This document shows positions 8,281 through 17,017 of a stretch of DNA of 44,189 nucleotides, one piece after another. Under the pieces are notes generated by a model that was not told where the DNA came from, made no database searches, and was given only the letters and a program-made list of their open reading frames with translations. Origin of the DNA: JBFMCU01 sp964428225 (GTDB taxonomy: Bacteria; Planctomycetota; UBA1135; GCA-002686595); NCBI GenBank assembly GCA_964428225.1, contig CAYRXS010000018.1:1-44189 (forward strand), written 5' to 3'. Position 1 is the stretch's first letter. Each line of letters opens with the position of its first letter. A program made the position numbers and the translations under genes.

Positions 8281-9918
8281 ATGAGCATCGTTCTCGACGG
8301 GAATTCGCTGTCCATCGAAGATCTGGAGCAGGTGGCCCGACACGGGGTGGAGGTGTCGGTCTCCGACGAGGCGCGGAAGCGGGTGGCGGCCTCGCGGGAG
8401 CTCCTGGAGGGCTACATCGCCGAGGGACGCGCGCTCTACGGCATCACCACCGGCATCGGTGAGTTCGCGCGGATCCGCATCACTCCCGAGCAATCCGCGG
8501 AGCTGCAGCGGCGCATCATCTACAGCCACTCGGCGGGAGTCGGCGATCCCCAGCCCGAGGACGTCGTCCGCGCGGGGATGACGCTGCGGGCGAACACGCT
8601 GGCCAAGGGACACTCGGGCGTGCGCGCGAAGCTGATCGACACGATCCTGGCGATGATCAACCGGGGCGTGGTCCCGTTCATCAACGAGAAGGGCTCCGTC
8701 GGAACGAGCGGGGACCTCTCGCCCCTCTCCCAGTTCGCGGAGGTCGCGCTCGGCGAAGGTCGCGCGTTCTACCGGGGCGAGCTGATGAGCGGCGCGGAGG
8801 CCATGGCCAAGGCCGGCGTCGAGCCCACGGACCTGACGTACAAGGAGGGGCTCGGGCTCATCAACGGCTCGCAGATCATGACCGCGGGGCTGGCGCTGCT
8901 CGTGTACGACGCGGAGCGCATCCTGAAGAACGCGATGATCGCGAGCGCGATGACCCTCGACGCCCTGCGCGCGCTCGACCGCCCGTTCTTCCCCGCGCCG
9001 CATCGGGTGCGTCCGTATCGCGGCCAGAACGCGGTTGCCGCCAATCTCGTGAAGCTCTTCGAGGGCTCGGAGATCATGGCGAACAAGACGGGCAAGGTGC
9101 AGGACGGCTACTCGATGCGCTGCACCCCGCAGATCCTCGGTCCGTCCCTCGACGCGCTCGAGTACGTGCGCGGGATCGTGACCACGGAGATGAACTCCGC
9201 CGCGGACAACCCCCTCTTCTTCCCCGAGGAGGGCGAGTACTACGCCGCGGGCAACTTCCACGGCCAGGGTGTCGGCATCGCCGCGGACTTCCTGTGCATC
9301 GCGATGAGCGAGGTGGCGAACCTCTCGGAGCGCCACACGAACCGGCTGCTCAATCCCGCCCTCTCAGGTCTGCCCGACTTCCTCGTGGAGGGCAAGGGTC
9401 TGAACAGCGGCCTGATGGTGGCCCAGTACACCGCGGCCGCGCTCGTGAGCGAGAACAAGGTGCTGTCGCATCCCGCCTCGGTCGACTCGATCAGCGTCTC
9501 CGCGGACCAGGAGGACCACGTCTCGATGGGCCCGATCGCGGTGCGCAAGGGCACGGAGATCCTGCGCAACGTGCGCAACGTCCTCGCCATCGAGATGATG
9601 TCCGCGGCCCAGGCCATGGAGTTCCACGACGGCCGCCGCCCCGGCCGCGGCACGGGCGTGGCCTACCGGGCGATCCGCGAGGTCGTGCCGAAGCTCGTGG
9701 ACGACCGCGTGATGTACGGCGACATCGCCACGATCACCGAGCTCGTCGAATCGAACCGGATCCTCGACGCCGTCGAGGCGAAGGTCGGTCCGTTGACGAT
9801 CGCACGCGACGTGACCGACCTGACTGCCAGAGGTCTCCCGCTCTCCCTCTACCGCTGGAAGATGGGCAGCAGCCCCTCGGGGATTGCGAGCACGAGGCAG
9901 TTCATCGCCGTCGCGTAG
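8281..9918 (+). CDS. hutH: Histidine ammonia-lyase-like MIO enzyme
   Basis: 545 aa. A member of the aromatic amino acid ammonia-lyase family, which removes ammonia non-oxidatively using the autocatalytic MIO cofactor. The cofactor triad is Thr142-Ser143-Gly144 (GSVGTSGDLSPL) rather than the usual Ala-Ser-Gly. Other active-site residues match histidine ammonia-lyase: Tyr53, His83 (YSHSAG), Asn195, Tyr277 and Arg280 (YSMR), and Glu411 in QEDHVSM, the signature favouring histidine over phenylalanine. No hutU, hutI or hutG is nearby, so the pathway context is missing. AAGGAGAG precedes the ATG; the gene lies 30 bases after thyX and is probably co-transcribed with it. The last 23 or so residues are encoded in DNA that is also the antisense 3' end of the toroid protein gene. 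Histidine specificity is an inference. Confidence 0.9.
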   Translation: MSIVLDGNSLSIEDLEQVARHGVEVSVSDEARKRVAASRELLEGYIAEGRALYGITTGIGEFARIRITPEQSAELQRRIIYSHSAGVGDPQPEDVVRAGMTLRANTLAKGHSGVRAKLIDTILAMINRGVVPFINEKGSVGTSGDLSPLSQFAEVALGEGRAFYRGELMSGAEAMAKAGVEPTDLTYKEGLGLINGSQIMTAGLALLVYDAERILKNAMIASAMTLDALRALDRPFFPAPHRVRPYRGQNAVAANLVKLFEGSEIMANKTGKVQDGYSMRCTPQILGPSLDALEYVRGIVTTEMNSAADNPLFFPEEGEYYAAGNFHGQGVGIAADFLCIAMSEVANLSERHTNRLLNPALSGLPDFLVEGKGLNSGLMVAQYTAAALVSENKVLSHPASVDSISVSADQEDHVSMGPIAVRKGTEILRNVRNVLAIEMMSAAQAMEFHDGRRPGRGTGVAYRAIREVVPKLVDDRVMYGDIATITELVESNRILDAVEAKVGPLTIARDVTDLTARGLPLSLYRWKMGSSPSGIASTRQFIAVA

Positions 9919-10973
9919 GCGTCACCGTAGCGGCGGCATTCCCAGGAGCCGTCGCGGCGCTGGCTCTTCAAGAGGCGCGTGCGCTCCTCGGCGAACCAGC
10001 GGTCGAACAGGCTGCGGTCGGTGAGCTGCCACAGGGCCTGGGCGAGGTAGAAGCGCTCGTAGAACGGGTAGTCCGTGGTCTTGCCCTCCTCGCGACGCAG
10101 GGCCATCAGGTTCCAGATCGCGTCGATCCCGCTCTGGATCACCGAGTCGTCATAGCGGCCGGCCATGTTCAAGGTGCCGATGCCGGCCGCGGTCAGGGCG
10201 ACCGACGAACGGTCCATGTCGAGCTGGTAGCGGAAGGTGCCGTCGTCCTTCTGGAGACGGAGGACGTAGTCCTCGGCCTTGTGGATCACCTCGCGGTCCA
10301 CCTTGATCCCCGAGTTGCGCGCCGCGCGCAGGGCCTGCACGAGACATACCGTGACCGAGCCCTCGTGGTTGGCGGAGACCTCCGGCTCGTAGTACCAGCC
10401 GCCCTCCGCGCCCTGCGAGCTCTCGATCAGACGCACCGCGGCGGTCAACACGCGCTCGAGGCGCTCCGCGGTGATCGGGCGCTCGAAGTACTCCGTCGTC
10501 CCCGGAGACATGCCGTAGGCCTGCGCGATGGCGAGAGTGGCGAAGCCGTGGCCGTGCGTGCGCGAGAGGGGGTCCCCCAAGCGCAAGGCGATGTAGCCGT
10601 GGCGCGTCGACTCGGGGGAGAGGTCGGCGTGGTCGAGCAGGTACCGGATCACGCGCTCCACCTCGGCGCCGTGCGGGCCGCGACCCGGCGAGCTCCCGCC
10701 CGCCATCAGGGCCAGGGCTCCCAGCGACGTGACGCCCACCGGCGCCCACTGATCGGCGTCCCCCATCGCCAGGCAGCCGTCCTCCCTCGAGACCTGGAGG
10801 GCGAGCCACGAGAGACCGCGCTCCAGCGCGTCACGCCCGGCGCGGTCCGCCTCGCTGGGGCCCTGCCACGCCGGGGGCGGAGGCGCGGCGCCCGAGGGCG
10901 GCGGAGGCTCCTCGTCCCCCCCCGGTCGAGGGGAGAGCACGAGCAGCAGCGCGAGGATCGAAGCGATCTTCAC
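9849..10973 (-). CDS. Secreted squalene-cyclase-repeat (alpha/alpha-toroid) protein 2
   Basis: 374 aa. Starts at GTG 10973; an N-terminal hydrophobic signal (MKIASILALLLVLS) and a Pro-rich linker precede an alpha/alpha-toroid of the prenyltransferase/squalene-oxidase repeat type. QW-like repeats are visible: SSQGAEGGWYY, RLQKDDGTFRY and KSQRRDGSWEC. No DXDD acid motif is present and the protein is far shorter than hopene cyclase, so terpene cyclisation is unlikely; a binding role is more plausible. It is a paralogue of the protein at 17198-18361: both have SHAFATL/HGFATL, ALRAARN and the identical C-terminus LPIFQR. Last gene of the MoxR-led operon, 23 bases after the preceding stop. Its 3' end overlaps the convergent ammonia-lyase by 70 bases. 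Confidence 0.88.
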   Translation of the reverse strand: MKIASILALLLVLSPRPGGDEEPPPPSGAAPPPPAWQGPSEADRAGRDALERGLSWLALQVSREDGCLAMGDADQWAPVGVTSLGALALMAGGSSPGRGPHGAEVERVIRYLLDHADLSPESTRHGYIALRLGDPLSRTHGHGFATLAIAQAYGMSPGTTEYFERPITAERLERVLTAAVRLIESSQGAEGGWYYEPEVSANHEGSVTVCLVQALRAARNSGIKVDREVIHKAEDYVLRLQKDDGTFRYQLDMDRSSVALTAAGIGTLNMAGRYDDSVIQSGIDAIWNLMALRREEGKTTDYPFYERFYLAQALWQLTDRSLFDRWFAEERTRLLKSQRRDGSWECRRYGDAYATAMNCLVLAIPEGLLPIFQR

Positions 10974-10996
10974 GGCGGGATCCGACGAGCGCGGGA

Positions 10997-11347
10997 TCAG
11001 CCCCCGCGGTTGAGCCGACGATAGTAGGCGTCGATCCAGTCGCGGTACTGGACCGGCATGTCGTCGCGCCCCTGGTTGCGGAAGATTTCCTCCACCCGGT
11101 CGGGGAGCTGCCCCCAGCTGTCGTCGTCCTGCACGGGCGGAATCGGGTCGCCCTGCTCGCGGTCCTGCGGAGTGCCCGGCTCGTTGCGGCCGATCTCCTC
11201 GCTCTTGTCGGGACTCTCCGGCCGGTCGCCGTTCGGATCGTCCTTCGGCTCGCGCGGCTCCTCGCCCTCGGGCGGAGCCTCCTGTGAGCGCTCCTTCTGC
11301 TGGGTCTGGTTTTCTCTTGGCTCACCTTGAGCCATCTGGTTGCCCAT
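10997..11347 (-). CDS. Small charged protein with conserved-looking C-terminal motif
   Basis: 116 aa. The first 75 residues are Glu/Pro/Arg/Gln-rich and probably disordered; the last 40 contain an ordered-looking helix-turn segment, WGQLPDRVEEIFRNQG, followed by a short Tyr-rich helix ending RDWIDAYYRRL. No signal peptide. The ATG follows the upstream stop with no gap (TGAATG), so translation is likely coupled. Proteins with a WGxLP-type tail accompany MoxR/DUF4175 loci in Planctomycetota as far as I recall, but I cannot name a family. It may be a cytoplasmic or membrane-peripheral adaptor of the operon's complex. Function unknown. Confidence 0.75.
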   Translation of the reverse strand: MGNQMAQGEPRENQTQQKERSQEAPPEGEEPREPKDDPNGDRPESPDKSEEIGRNEPGTPQDREQGDPIPPVQDDDSWGQLPDRVEEIFRNQGRDDMPVQYRDWIDAYYRRLNRGG

Positions 11348-11731
11348 TCATGTGCCGCCGCCGAGCTGCTCGGCGATCTCCAGGATGCGGTCGATGTCCG
11401 AGACCACCTGCTGGCCCTTCTCGCCGGCCGACTTCAGGAGGTCGTCGAGCCCGCTGTCGGGCACCTCCTCGAGCGGGACCTCACCCGCTCCCGCACCCGC
11501 GAGCTTGTCGTCGATGCGCATGAGGTTGCGCTCCACCTCGTGGAAGAGCTCGAGCATCTCCTCCTGCAAGGCGTTGCGAGGATCGACGAGCCTCTCCGGC
11601 GAGGTCGTGGGCCGGTCGTCCGGCTTCCCCTCGTCCTGCTCGTCGTCGAGGGCGAAGCTCGCCAGGCCGACCGAGAGGACGAAAGCCCCCGCGAGTCCCA
11701 GACGGGTCGTGGCTCGGATCAGGCGTTTCAT
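11348..11731 (-). CDS. Small exported helical protein
   Basis: 127 aa from ATG 11731, with GGAGTAG as a weak ribosome-binding site. A signal peptide or anchor (LGLAGAFVLSVGLASFA) is followed by an acidic linker and two amphipathic helices (ALQEEMLELFHEVERNLMRI and GQQVVSDIDRILEIAEQL). A longer reading start exists 18 codons upstream but adds no signal-like sequence. It sits between the coiled-coil gene (76 bases away) and the charged small protein (TGAATG junction). The helices could pack against the large coiled-coil protein; this is inference from gene order. No known domain recognised. Confidence 0.75.
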   Translation of the reverse strand: MKRLIRATTRLGLAGAFVLSVGLASFALDDEQDEGKPDDRPTTSPERLVDPRNALQEEMLELFHEVERNLMRIDDKLAGAGAGEVPLEEVPDSGLDDLLKSAGEKGQQVVSDIDRILEIAEQLGGGT

Positions 11732-11807
11732 GGCTACTCCCATATCGTATGTCCGGTGACGGATTCCAGATAGCGGGGGGGACAATTCGGCGTTCCGGGG
11801 GCGTTCA
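11732..11807 (-). promoter_or_regulatory. Intercistronic gap with short inverted repeat
   Basis: A 76-base gap inside the operon. On the minus strand it contains CATACGATATG, a perfect 4+3+4 inverted repeat with a TACGAT hexamer that could act as an internal -10 element for the last three genes. The evidence is thin. Confidence 0.2.
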
Positions 11808-14630
11808 TCAGTCTCCCTCCCCGGGGGGCGGATCGATCCCGATGCGCATCCGCATGGCCTGGAAGAGGATCGTGATGCGCTCGTGGCGGTTGGCGAGGCG
11901 GGTGATGTCCTCGAGGAGCAGGTCGTTCTCCACGACGCCCTCCTCGAGCTCGGGGTTGAGCGCGAGCAGCTCCTTCACCGCCTCCTGGAGGTCCACCTCC
12001 ATGCGCCGCAGGAGCTTCAGCTCCGTGGCGTCGGGGATCAGGGGTGGGGGGCCCTGCGGCTGGTTCTGGCCCTGCTGGTCCTGCTGTTCCTGCTGTCCTT
12101 GGCTCTGCTCCTGCTGGCGCCGCGACTGCTCCTGGCGCAGGGCCTCGAGGAGCCAGCGCAGGTTCTCCTCGACGTCGCGGCCGAGGGCCTGGGTCCGCTC
12201 GCCCGTCTCGAAGCCTCCCGGCTCCGAGATGCGGTGAGCGATGCGGTCCATGTCGCTCTCCACGTCGCGCATCAGCTGGGCGGAGACGAGGGCTCCCTCG
12301 GCCTCGATCGCGTCCGCGATCTCCGCGGAGCGCGTGGCGAGAGCGGCTTCCTTGCGGGAGATCCGCCGCAGCCGGATCATCTGGGCGCGCGTCGGCCGGC
12401 CGGAGGCGGGGCGCTGTGCGTCGAGCTCGACCAGCTCGGCCATCTGCTCGGCGTGCTCCTCGATCAGGTTGATCACCTCCTCCGCCATGCGGAACAGGGC
12501 CTCCTCCTGGCGCAGGCGCTGGTACTGCTCCTCCTCCTCCTCGAGCTGGTCTCGCGTCCGGTTCAACTCCCGCTCCACCTCTTCCTCGGACTTCTCGGCC
12601 TCGGAGAGGTCTCCCTGGGTCAGCTCCTCGGTCGCCTGCTCCGCCGCCTCCGCGGCCCGGTCCATCGAGGGCGTGGGTCGCGCGCTCTTCCGCTCGTCGA
12701 TCCGGCGCGCGAGGTCCAGGATCTCCTCGCGGATGCGCTCCTGCTCGGCCGCAAGCTCCTCGGCGCGCGCCTGGTCCTCCGGCGAGCTCGGGGTGACTCC
12801 CTCCCGGGCCTCGGACCGGGCGCGCTGCAGGGCGTCGAGGGCCTGGCGCTGGGATCCCGCCGCGGAGGCGGAGCGCCCCTCGGAGAGCTCCCCGCTCGCC
12901 TGCTCCATGGCCTCGGCGGCCTCCCCGATCGCGCTCTCCACCGACTCCTGCGCCTCGGGGCTCATCGAGCCGCTCTCGACCTGCTCGCGCAGCTCCCCGG
13001 TCTCCTCGGCCGCCTGCTTCTGATCGGCGGCGAGGGTGCCGGCCTGCTCCTCCGCCGCGGCGGCCGCGTCCTCCCGCGAGGCGCGCAGGTCCTCGAGCGC
13101 GGCCTCCAGCTCGTGCTTCGCCTCGCTCGCGGACTCCGCGGAGCTCTCGGCGTCCTTTCCCCGGGCGTCGGCGGAGGCCTCGCGCATCGCCTCCCCCGCT
13201 CGCTGCAGGGCTTCCCCGGCGCGCGCGCCCGACTCCGTCTTCCCCTGGGGCAGGGTGGAGAGCCCCCGCTCGAGGCGATCCGCCCGCTCCGCGTTCTCCG
13301 ACTGCGAGGCGGAGAGCGCCTCCCCGAGGAACTCGAGCTCCTCCTGCGCCCGCTCCAGGGCCTTGGCCGCCGTCTCGGTCGCGGTCCGGGTGTCCTCACC
13401 GCGGTCCGCCGCGGCCCGTGCCTCCTCGAGGGCCTCGCGCACGCTCTCGGCGCCCGCGCCGGCCGCGCTGTCCCGCGCCGCGAGCTCCTCGAGGGCCTCG
13501 AGCGCGTCTTGCCGCGCCTGCTCGGCGGGGATCCGCGCCTCGTCCGCGGCTCGCTCCAGGGCCGCCGCCTCGCTCTCGAGGTCGTTGGCCGCTTCCTCGG
13601 CCTCGCTCGCTCCGCTCGCCTCGAGGGCGTCCGCGCTCCGGCGGTACGCCTCGGCCACGCGCTTCGCCGCGGCATCGCCCGAGACGCGCTCGTGGCGCTC
13701 CGCGCGGTGCGCGGCCTCCTCGAGCAGGGCGCGGATCTGCTCCGTGTCCAGCTCGGAGTCGCGCGAGCGCAGCTCCCGGGCCGCCCCCCGCAGGGCCGCC
13801 GCGGCCTCGTCGAGCCGGGCCCCTTGCGCCTCGGCCCGCCGGGCCTGCTCCAGGGCGGGTTTTGCCTCCGCGAGCTCCGCGGTCTCCTCGGGATCCCAGG
13901 CCGAGAGCACGGCGCGGTCGACCTCCTGGTCCGCGATCAGGGCCTCGAGCTGCCGCTCGAGCTGCTCGAGCTCCAGCGTGCCGGAGGCGCGACCCAGCTC
14001 CTCGTTCTGCCCGAGCATCGCGCGCTGGCGGTCGATCATCTCGGACAGGGCGCGCTCGAGGCTCTTCTGCGCGTCGTTCGAGGTCTGCTCGCGCAGCTCC
14101 TGCGTCTGTCGGCGGAGCTCGGACTCCTGGCTCGAGAGCGCGCCGAGCTCGTCCTGCAGCTCGCGCAGCTCCTCGATGCGCTCCTCGAGGGCCTCGAGGT
14201 TCTTCCGGTCGTGGAGGATGTCGAGGAGCCGCTCGAGCTGGGAGATGAGCAGGTTCTGCTGCTCGATGAAGTACACGAGCCGCCCCCTCTCCGCCGCCTC
14301 CTTCGCCTCGATCATGCGCGCCTCGAGGGTCAGGTGGGTCGCGTTCTCGTCGTCGCCGCCCGTCAGCTCGTCGAAGAGAGTGAGCCCTTCCCGCAGGAGC
14401 TCCGCCGTGTGCGTGCGCCCCTCGGCCTCGATCCGCTCGAGGAGCACCTTCATCGTCTTGCGCAGGCGCTCGAGCTGGCGGTGGAGCAGGGCCTGCTCCT
14501 CCGCGATGTCCTCCAGCTCCTTGCCGTGGAGGAGGTCGTCCTGGGGCGCGGGCGCGGCGGTCAGGGGAGACGCGACGAGAACGGCCGCGACCAGGAGAGC
14601 GACTCTTCGCAGGCGATTCGGTTTGTTCAT
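11808..14630 (-). CDS. Giant exported coiled-coil protein
   Basis: 940 aa from ATG 14630. A signal peptide (RRVALLVAAVLVASPLTAAPA) is followed by about 800 residues of nearly unbroken Glu/Ala/Arg/Leu-rich heptad sequence, predicted as long coiled coil. Gln-rich low-complexity sequence (residues about 834-860, QQEQSQGQQEQQDQQGQNQ) then leads through a Pro-rich hinge to a compact C-terminal helical region of about 75 residues. It follows the DUF4175 gene after 14 bases. DUF4175 proteins in other phyla often carry a long helical Gln-rich tail themselves; here that part may have become a separate polypeptide. A structural rod or spacer in the periplasm is the most economical reading. The opposite strand also stays open for long stretches, a GC-rich artefact. 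Confidence 0.88.
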   Translation of the reverse strand: MNKPNRLRRVALLVAAVLVASPLTAAPAPQDDLLHGKELEDIAEEQALLHRQLERLRKTMKVLLERIEAEGRTHTAELLREGLTLFDELTGGDDENATHLTLEARMIEAKEAAERGRLVYFIEQQNLLISQLERLLDILHDRKNLEALEERIEELRELQDELGALSSQESELRRQTQELREQTSNDAQKSLERALSEMIDRQRAMLGQNEELGRASGTLELEQLERQLEALIADQEVDRAVLSAWDPEETAELAEAKPALEQARRAEAQGARLDEAAAALRGAARELRSRDSELDTEQIRALLEEAAHRAERHERVSGDAAAKRVAEAYRRSADALEASGASEAEEAANDLESEAAALERAADEARIPAEQARQDALEALEELAARDSAAGAGAESVREALEEARAAADRGEDTRTATETAAKALERAQEELEFLGEALSASQSENAERADRLERGLSTLPQGKTESGARAGEALQRAGEAMREASADARGKDAESSAESASEAKHELEAALEDLRASREDAAAAAEEQAGTLAADQKQAAEETGELREQVESGSMSPEAQESVESAIGEAAEAMEQASGELSEGRSASAAGSQRQALDALQRARSEAREGVTPSSPEDQARAEELAAEQERIREEILDLARRIDERKSARPTPSMDRAAEAAEQATEELTQGDLSEAEKSEEEVERELNRTRDQLEEEEEQYQRLRQEEALFRMAEEVINLIEEHAEQMAELVELDAQRPASGRPTRAQMIRLRRISRKEAALATRSAEIADAIEAEGALVSAQLMRDVESDMDRIAHRISEPGGFETGERTQALGRDVEENLRWLLEALRQEQSRRQQEQSQGQQEQQDQQGQNQPQGPPPLIPDATELKLLRRMEVDLQEAVKELLALNPELEEGVVENDLLLEDITRLANRHERITILFQAMRMRIGIDPPPGEGD

Positions 14631-14644
14631 CACGCTTCTCCGCG

Positions 14645-17017
14645 TCAGTCGTCGTCCGAGGCGAGCTGCTCGGTGCGCTCGCGCAGCGACCGCTGCCGGT
14701 TGAGGATGTCCCGGGTCAGGCTCAGGATGTTCTGGAAGTTGTCCCACTCGGCCAGCTTCTCGAGCAGGTCGTCCATGCGCGCCAGCGACGTGGTCATGTG
14801 CTCGATGGCCTGGACGAGCTCGTCGGCGGCCGTGGGGGTTTCGAGGGACTGCTCCGCGCGGTCGAGGGCCTCGGCGGCGGCGAGAGCGTGCACCTCGCTG
14901 ATCTCGAGGTCGAGGTCCACGAGCTCGACGAGCAGCGACGCGAAGCCGCCCGCCCCGAGCCTTCCGTCCCGGTGGGCGGCGGCGAGGTCACGCCACGGCT
15001 GGGGATGGAAGCGCACGTCGGAGATGCCCGAGACGCGCTCGTCGTAGAACTCGAGCAGCGGGATCGCCTTGTCGTCGATCCGCGCGTAGAGGATGTCCTC
15101 GCACACCGCGGCGAGGTCGCGTCCCAGCGCCCGCGCGTCCCCGAGCACGCGACGCTGACCGGAGACCGCGGAGACGAGAGAGGCGCCGTCCGTGAGCGAG
15201 AGGCCGCCGGACTCCGCGGCGTCGAGCAGGTCCTCGACGCGCGAGCGCTTCTCCTGCTGGAGATCGGAGAGCCGGACCGCCTCCAGGCGGGCCTTGCCGA
15301 GGCGCTCCTGCATCCGGCGCAAGAGCTCGTCGGGGGTCACGATGCGCACGCGCACGGGCAGGGCCCGGCCCGTGCCCGGCTCGGGCTCGCGGTTGTCGAC
15401 GGCGAGGACCTCGAGCTCGAAGCGCTGGTCCACGGCGACCGTGGCGCCCTCGCCGCCGAGCGCGTCCACCTCGAGGCGCACCCCGCCCATCGCGGTGCGC
15501 GGGAGCGGCGCCGATTCTTCGACCTCGGGCTCCCCGCCCTCCGACGCGGCCGTCTCCTCGCCGAGGGGGGAGAGGGAGAGCTCGCCCCCGCTCGAGACGG
15601 GCTCCTCGTCGCCGACGATCGACGCGGGCCGCACCGTCCAGCTCAGCGAGGCCAGGCCGAAGTCGTCCTCCGCGCGCACGCGCAGGGGGATCGCGCCCCC
15701 CGGCACCGCCTCGGTCTCGGTGCGGGCCGGCGAGATGATCTGGACCTCGGGGAGACGGTCGTCGACGACCTTGATCCGGTAGAGGCCGGGGTCGGGGTTC
15801 GAGAGCCCGGTGTCGTCGACCAGCTCGATCCGGAAGCCCACCGTCTCCTCCGGGGCGAGCTCGAACGCGAGCCCCCGGGCGGTCTCCTCGTCCGGGAGGC
15901 CGGGCGCGCCGGGGAAGGCCTCCGGCGTGAGCTCGACGACGACGTCGCTCGGCATCAGGCGGGCCACGCCGGTGGCCGTCTCGGGGAAGGGACGGACGAA
16001 GACCTTCAGTCGCGAGCCCGCGAGCACCTCCACGTCGTCGTCGAACACGGTGGTCTCGGGGAGCGCGGTGTAGGCCGGGGGCTGCACGCGGATCGCGAGC
16101 CCCTCCACGTCGGGGGGCTGGAGCACCTCCACCGTCACGCGGGGCAGCCCGTCCTCGTCGTCGCCGCCGGTGATCCAGAAGGTCGTGTCCTGCTGGAGCG
16201 AGGGGAGGAGCCGGCGGAGGACCGAGCGGCCGCCGGTGCTCCAGATCAGGTCGCGGCCGGACTCGAAGTGCACGAAGAGCTCGTCGGGCACGACGCCCCG
16301 CATCCGGACGATCACCGGGACGTCGGTGCCGCGGGCGACGCGGGCGCTTATCTCCTCGGGGCCCCGGTTCACCAGCGCCGCCTCGTCGAGCTCGGCGATG
16401 TCGACCTCGAGGTGGGTTCGCTGGGGCCAGGCTTCGGTGCCGCCCAGGAGGTGGTCGGCGAAGATCCGTGCGTGCAGCGGATTCGAGAAGGCGAAGAGCG
16501 CGAGCACCGCCGCGGCTCCGAGCCCCAGGAGGAAGCGGGTCCGGGGCCGCCGTACCGCCACGACCGCGTCGGGCGCGAGCTCGCGGGAGCGGCCGTCCGC
16601 CTCCTCCAGGACGAGGCGCACGAGGTCGGGCGCGGCGCCGTCGGCCCGGAGCTTTCCGGCGTCGGCGGTTTGGAACTGCACCGCGCTGACCAGGACCTCG
16701 CGCAGATCGGGGTGGGCGCGCTCCAGGAGGACGGCGAGCCCCGCCCGCCCGGGCACGCGCCGGCGGGGGAGCACGAGGTCGCGCCGGAAGAAGACCACCA
16801 GGAGCACGGGGACGGCGAGCCCGTGCAGGATGCGGATGAGCCGCGGTACGCGCAGCCCCCAGTCGGCGAGGAACGAGTAGGCGATCCAGATCGCGGCCAC
16901 GAGGAGGATGGTCCCCAGACCGTGCAGCCAGACGGCGCTCATCAACCGGCCGCGCAGCGACGAGAGGAGTCGCTCCAGGGTGGGCGTGGCGGTCAGCGGT
17001 CGACGGGTCTCGCTCAT
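14645..17017 (-). CDS. DUF4175-type membrane protein
   Basis: 790 aa from ATG 17017; no clear Shine-Dalgarno. Three transmembrane segments are visible near the N-terminus (about 27-50, 60-77 and 160-178). A large extracytoplasmic part follows with Ig-like beta segments (LEVDIAELDEA, VIVRMRGVVPDELFVHFES, AIRVQPPAYTALPET, PLRVRAEDDFGLASLSWTVR), then a helical C-terminus (about 600-790) with coiled-coil stretches. The PPAYT and DDFGL motifs are typical of DUF4175/DUF4159-associated envelope proteins. It is likely to anchor the system in the inner membrane and project into the periplasm. It lies between toroid protein 1 (180 bases upstream) and the coiled-coil gene (14 bases downstream). Biochemical activity is unknown. 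Confidence 0.88.
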   Translation of the reverse strand: MSETRRPLTATPTLERLLSSLRGRLMSAVWLHGLGTILLVAAIWIAYSFLADWGLRVPRLIRILHGLAVPVLLVVFFRRDLVLPRRRVPGRAGLAVLLERAHPDLREVLVSAVQFQTADAGKLRADGAAPDLVRLVLEEADGRSRELAPDAVVAVRRPRTRFLLGLGAAAVLALFAFSNPLHARIFADHLLGGTEAWPQRTHLEVDIAELDEAALVNRGPEEISARVARGTDVPVIVRMRGVVPDELFVHFESGRDLIWSTGGRSVLRRLLPSLQQDTTFWITGGDDEDGLPRVTVEVLQPPDVEGLAIRVQPPAYTALPETTVFDDDVEVLAGSRLKVFVRPFPETATGVARLMPSDVVVELTPEAFPGAPGLPDEETARGLAFELAPEETVGFRIELVDDTGLSNPDPGLYRIKVVDDRLPEVQIISPARTETEAVPGGAIPLRVRAEDDFGLASLSWTVRPASIVGDEEPVSSGGELSLSPLGEETAASEGGEPEVEESAPLPRTAMGGVRLEVDALGGEGATVAVDQRFELEVLAVDNREPEPGTGRALPVRVRIVTPDELLRRMQERLGKARLEAVRLSDLQQEKRSRVEDLLDAAESGGLSLTDGASLVSAVSGQRRVLGDARALGRDLAAVCEDILYARIDDKAIPLLEFYDERVSGISDVRFHPQPWRDLAAAHRDGRLGAGGFASLLVELVDLDLEISEVHALAAAEALDRAEQSLETPTAADELVQAIEHMTTSLARMDDLLEKLAEWDNFQNILSLTRDILNRQRSLRERTEQLASDDD

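Noticed and set aside
12050..12150. Repetitive stretch suspected of being a tandem repeat
   Set aside because: It is the Gln-rich codon run of the coiled-coil protein, irregular at the DNA level.
11883..15047. Very long open plus-strand frame (over 1000 codons) opposite the coiled-coil and DUF4175 genes
   Set aside because: Leu/Arg/Gly-rich composition with no domain. The minus-strand genes have signal peptides, heptads and family motifs. Long antisense frames are expected at this GC content.
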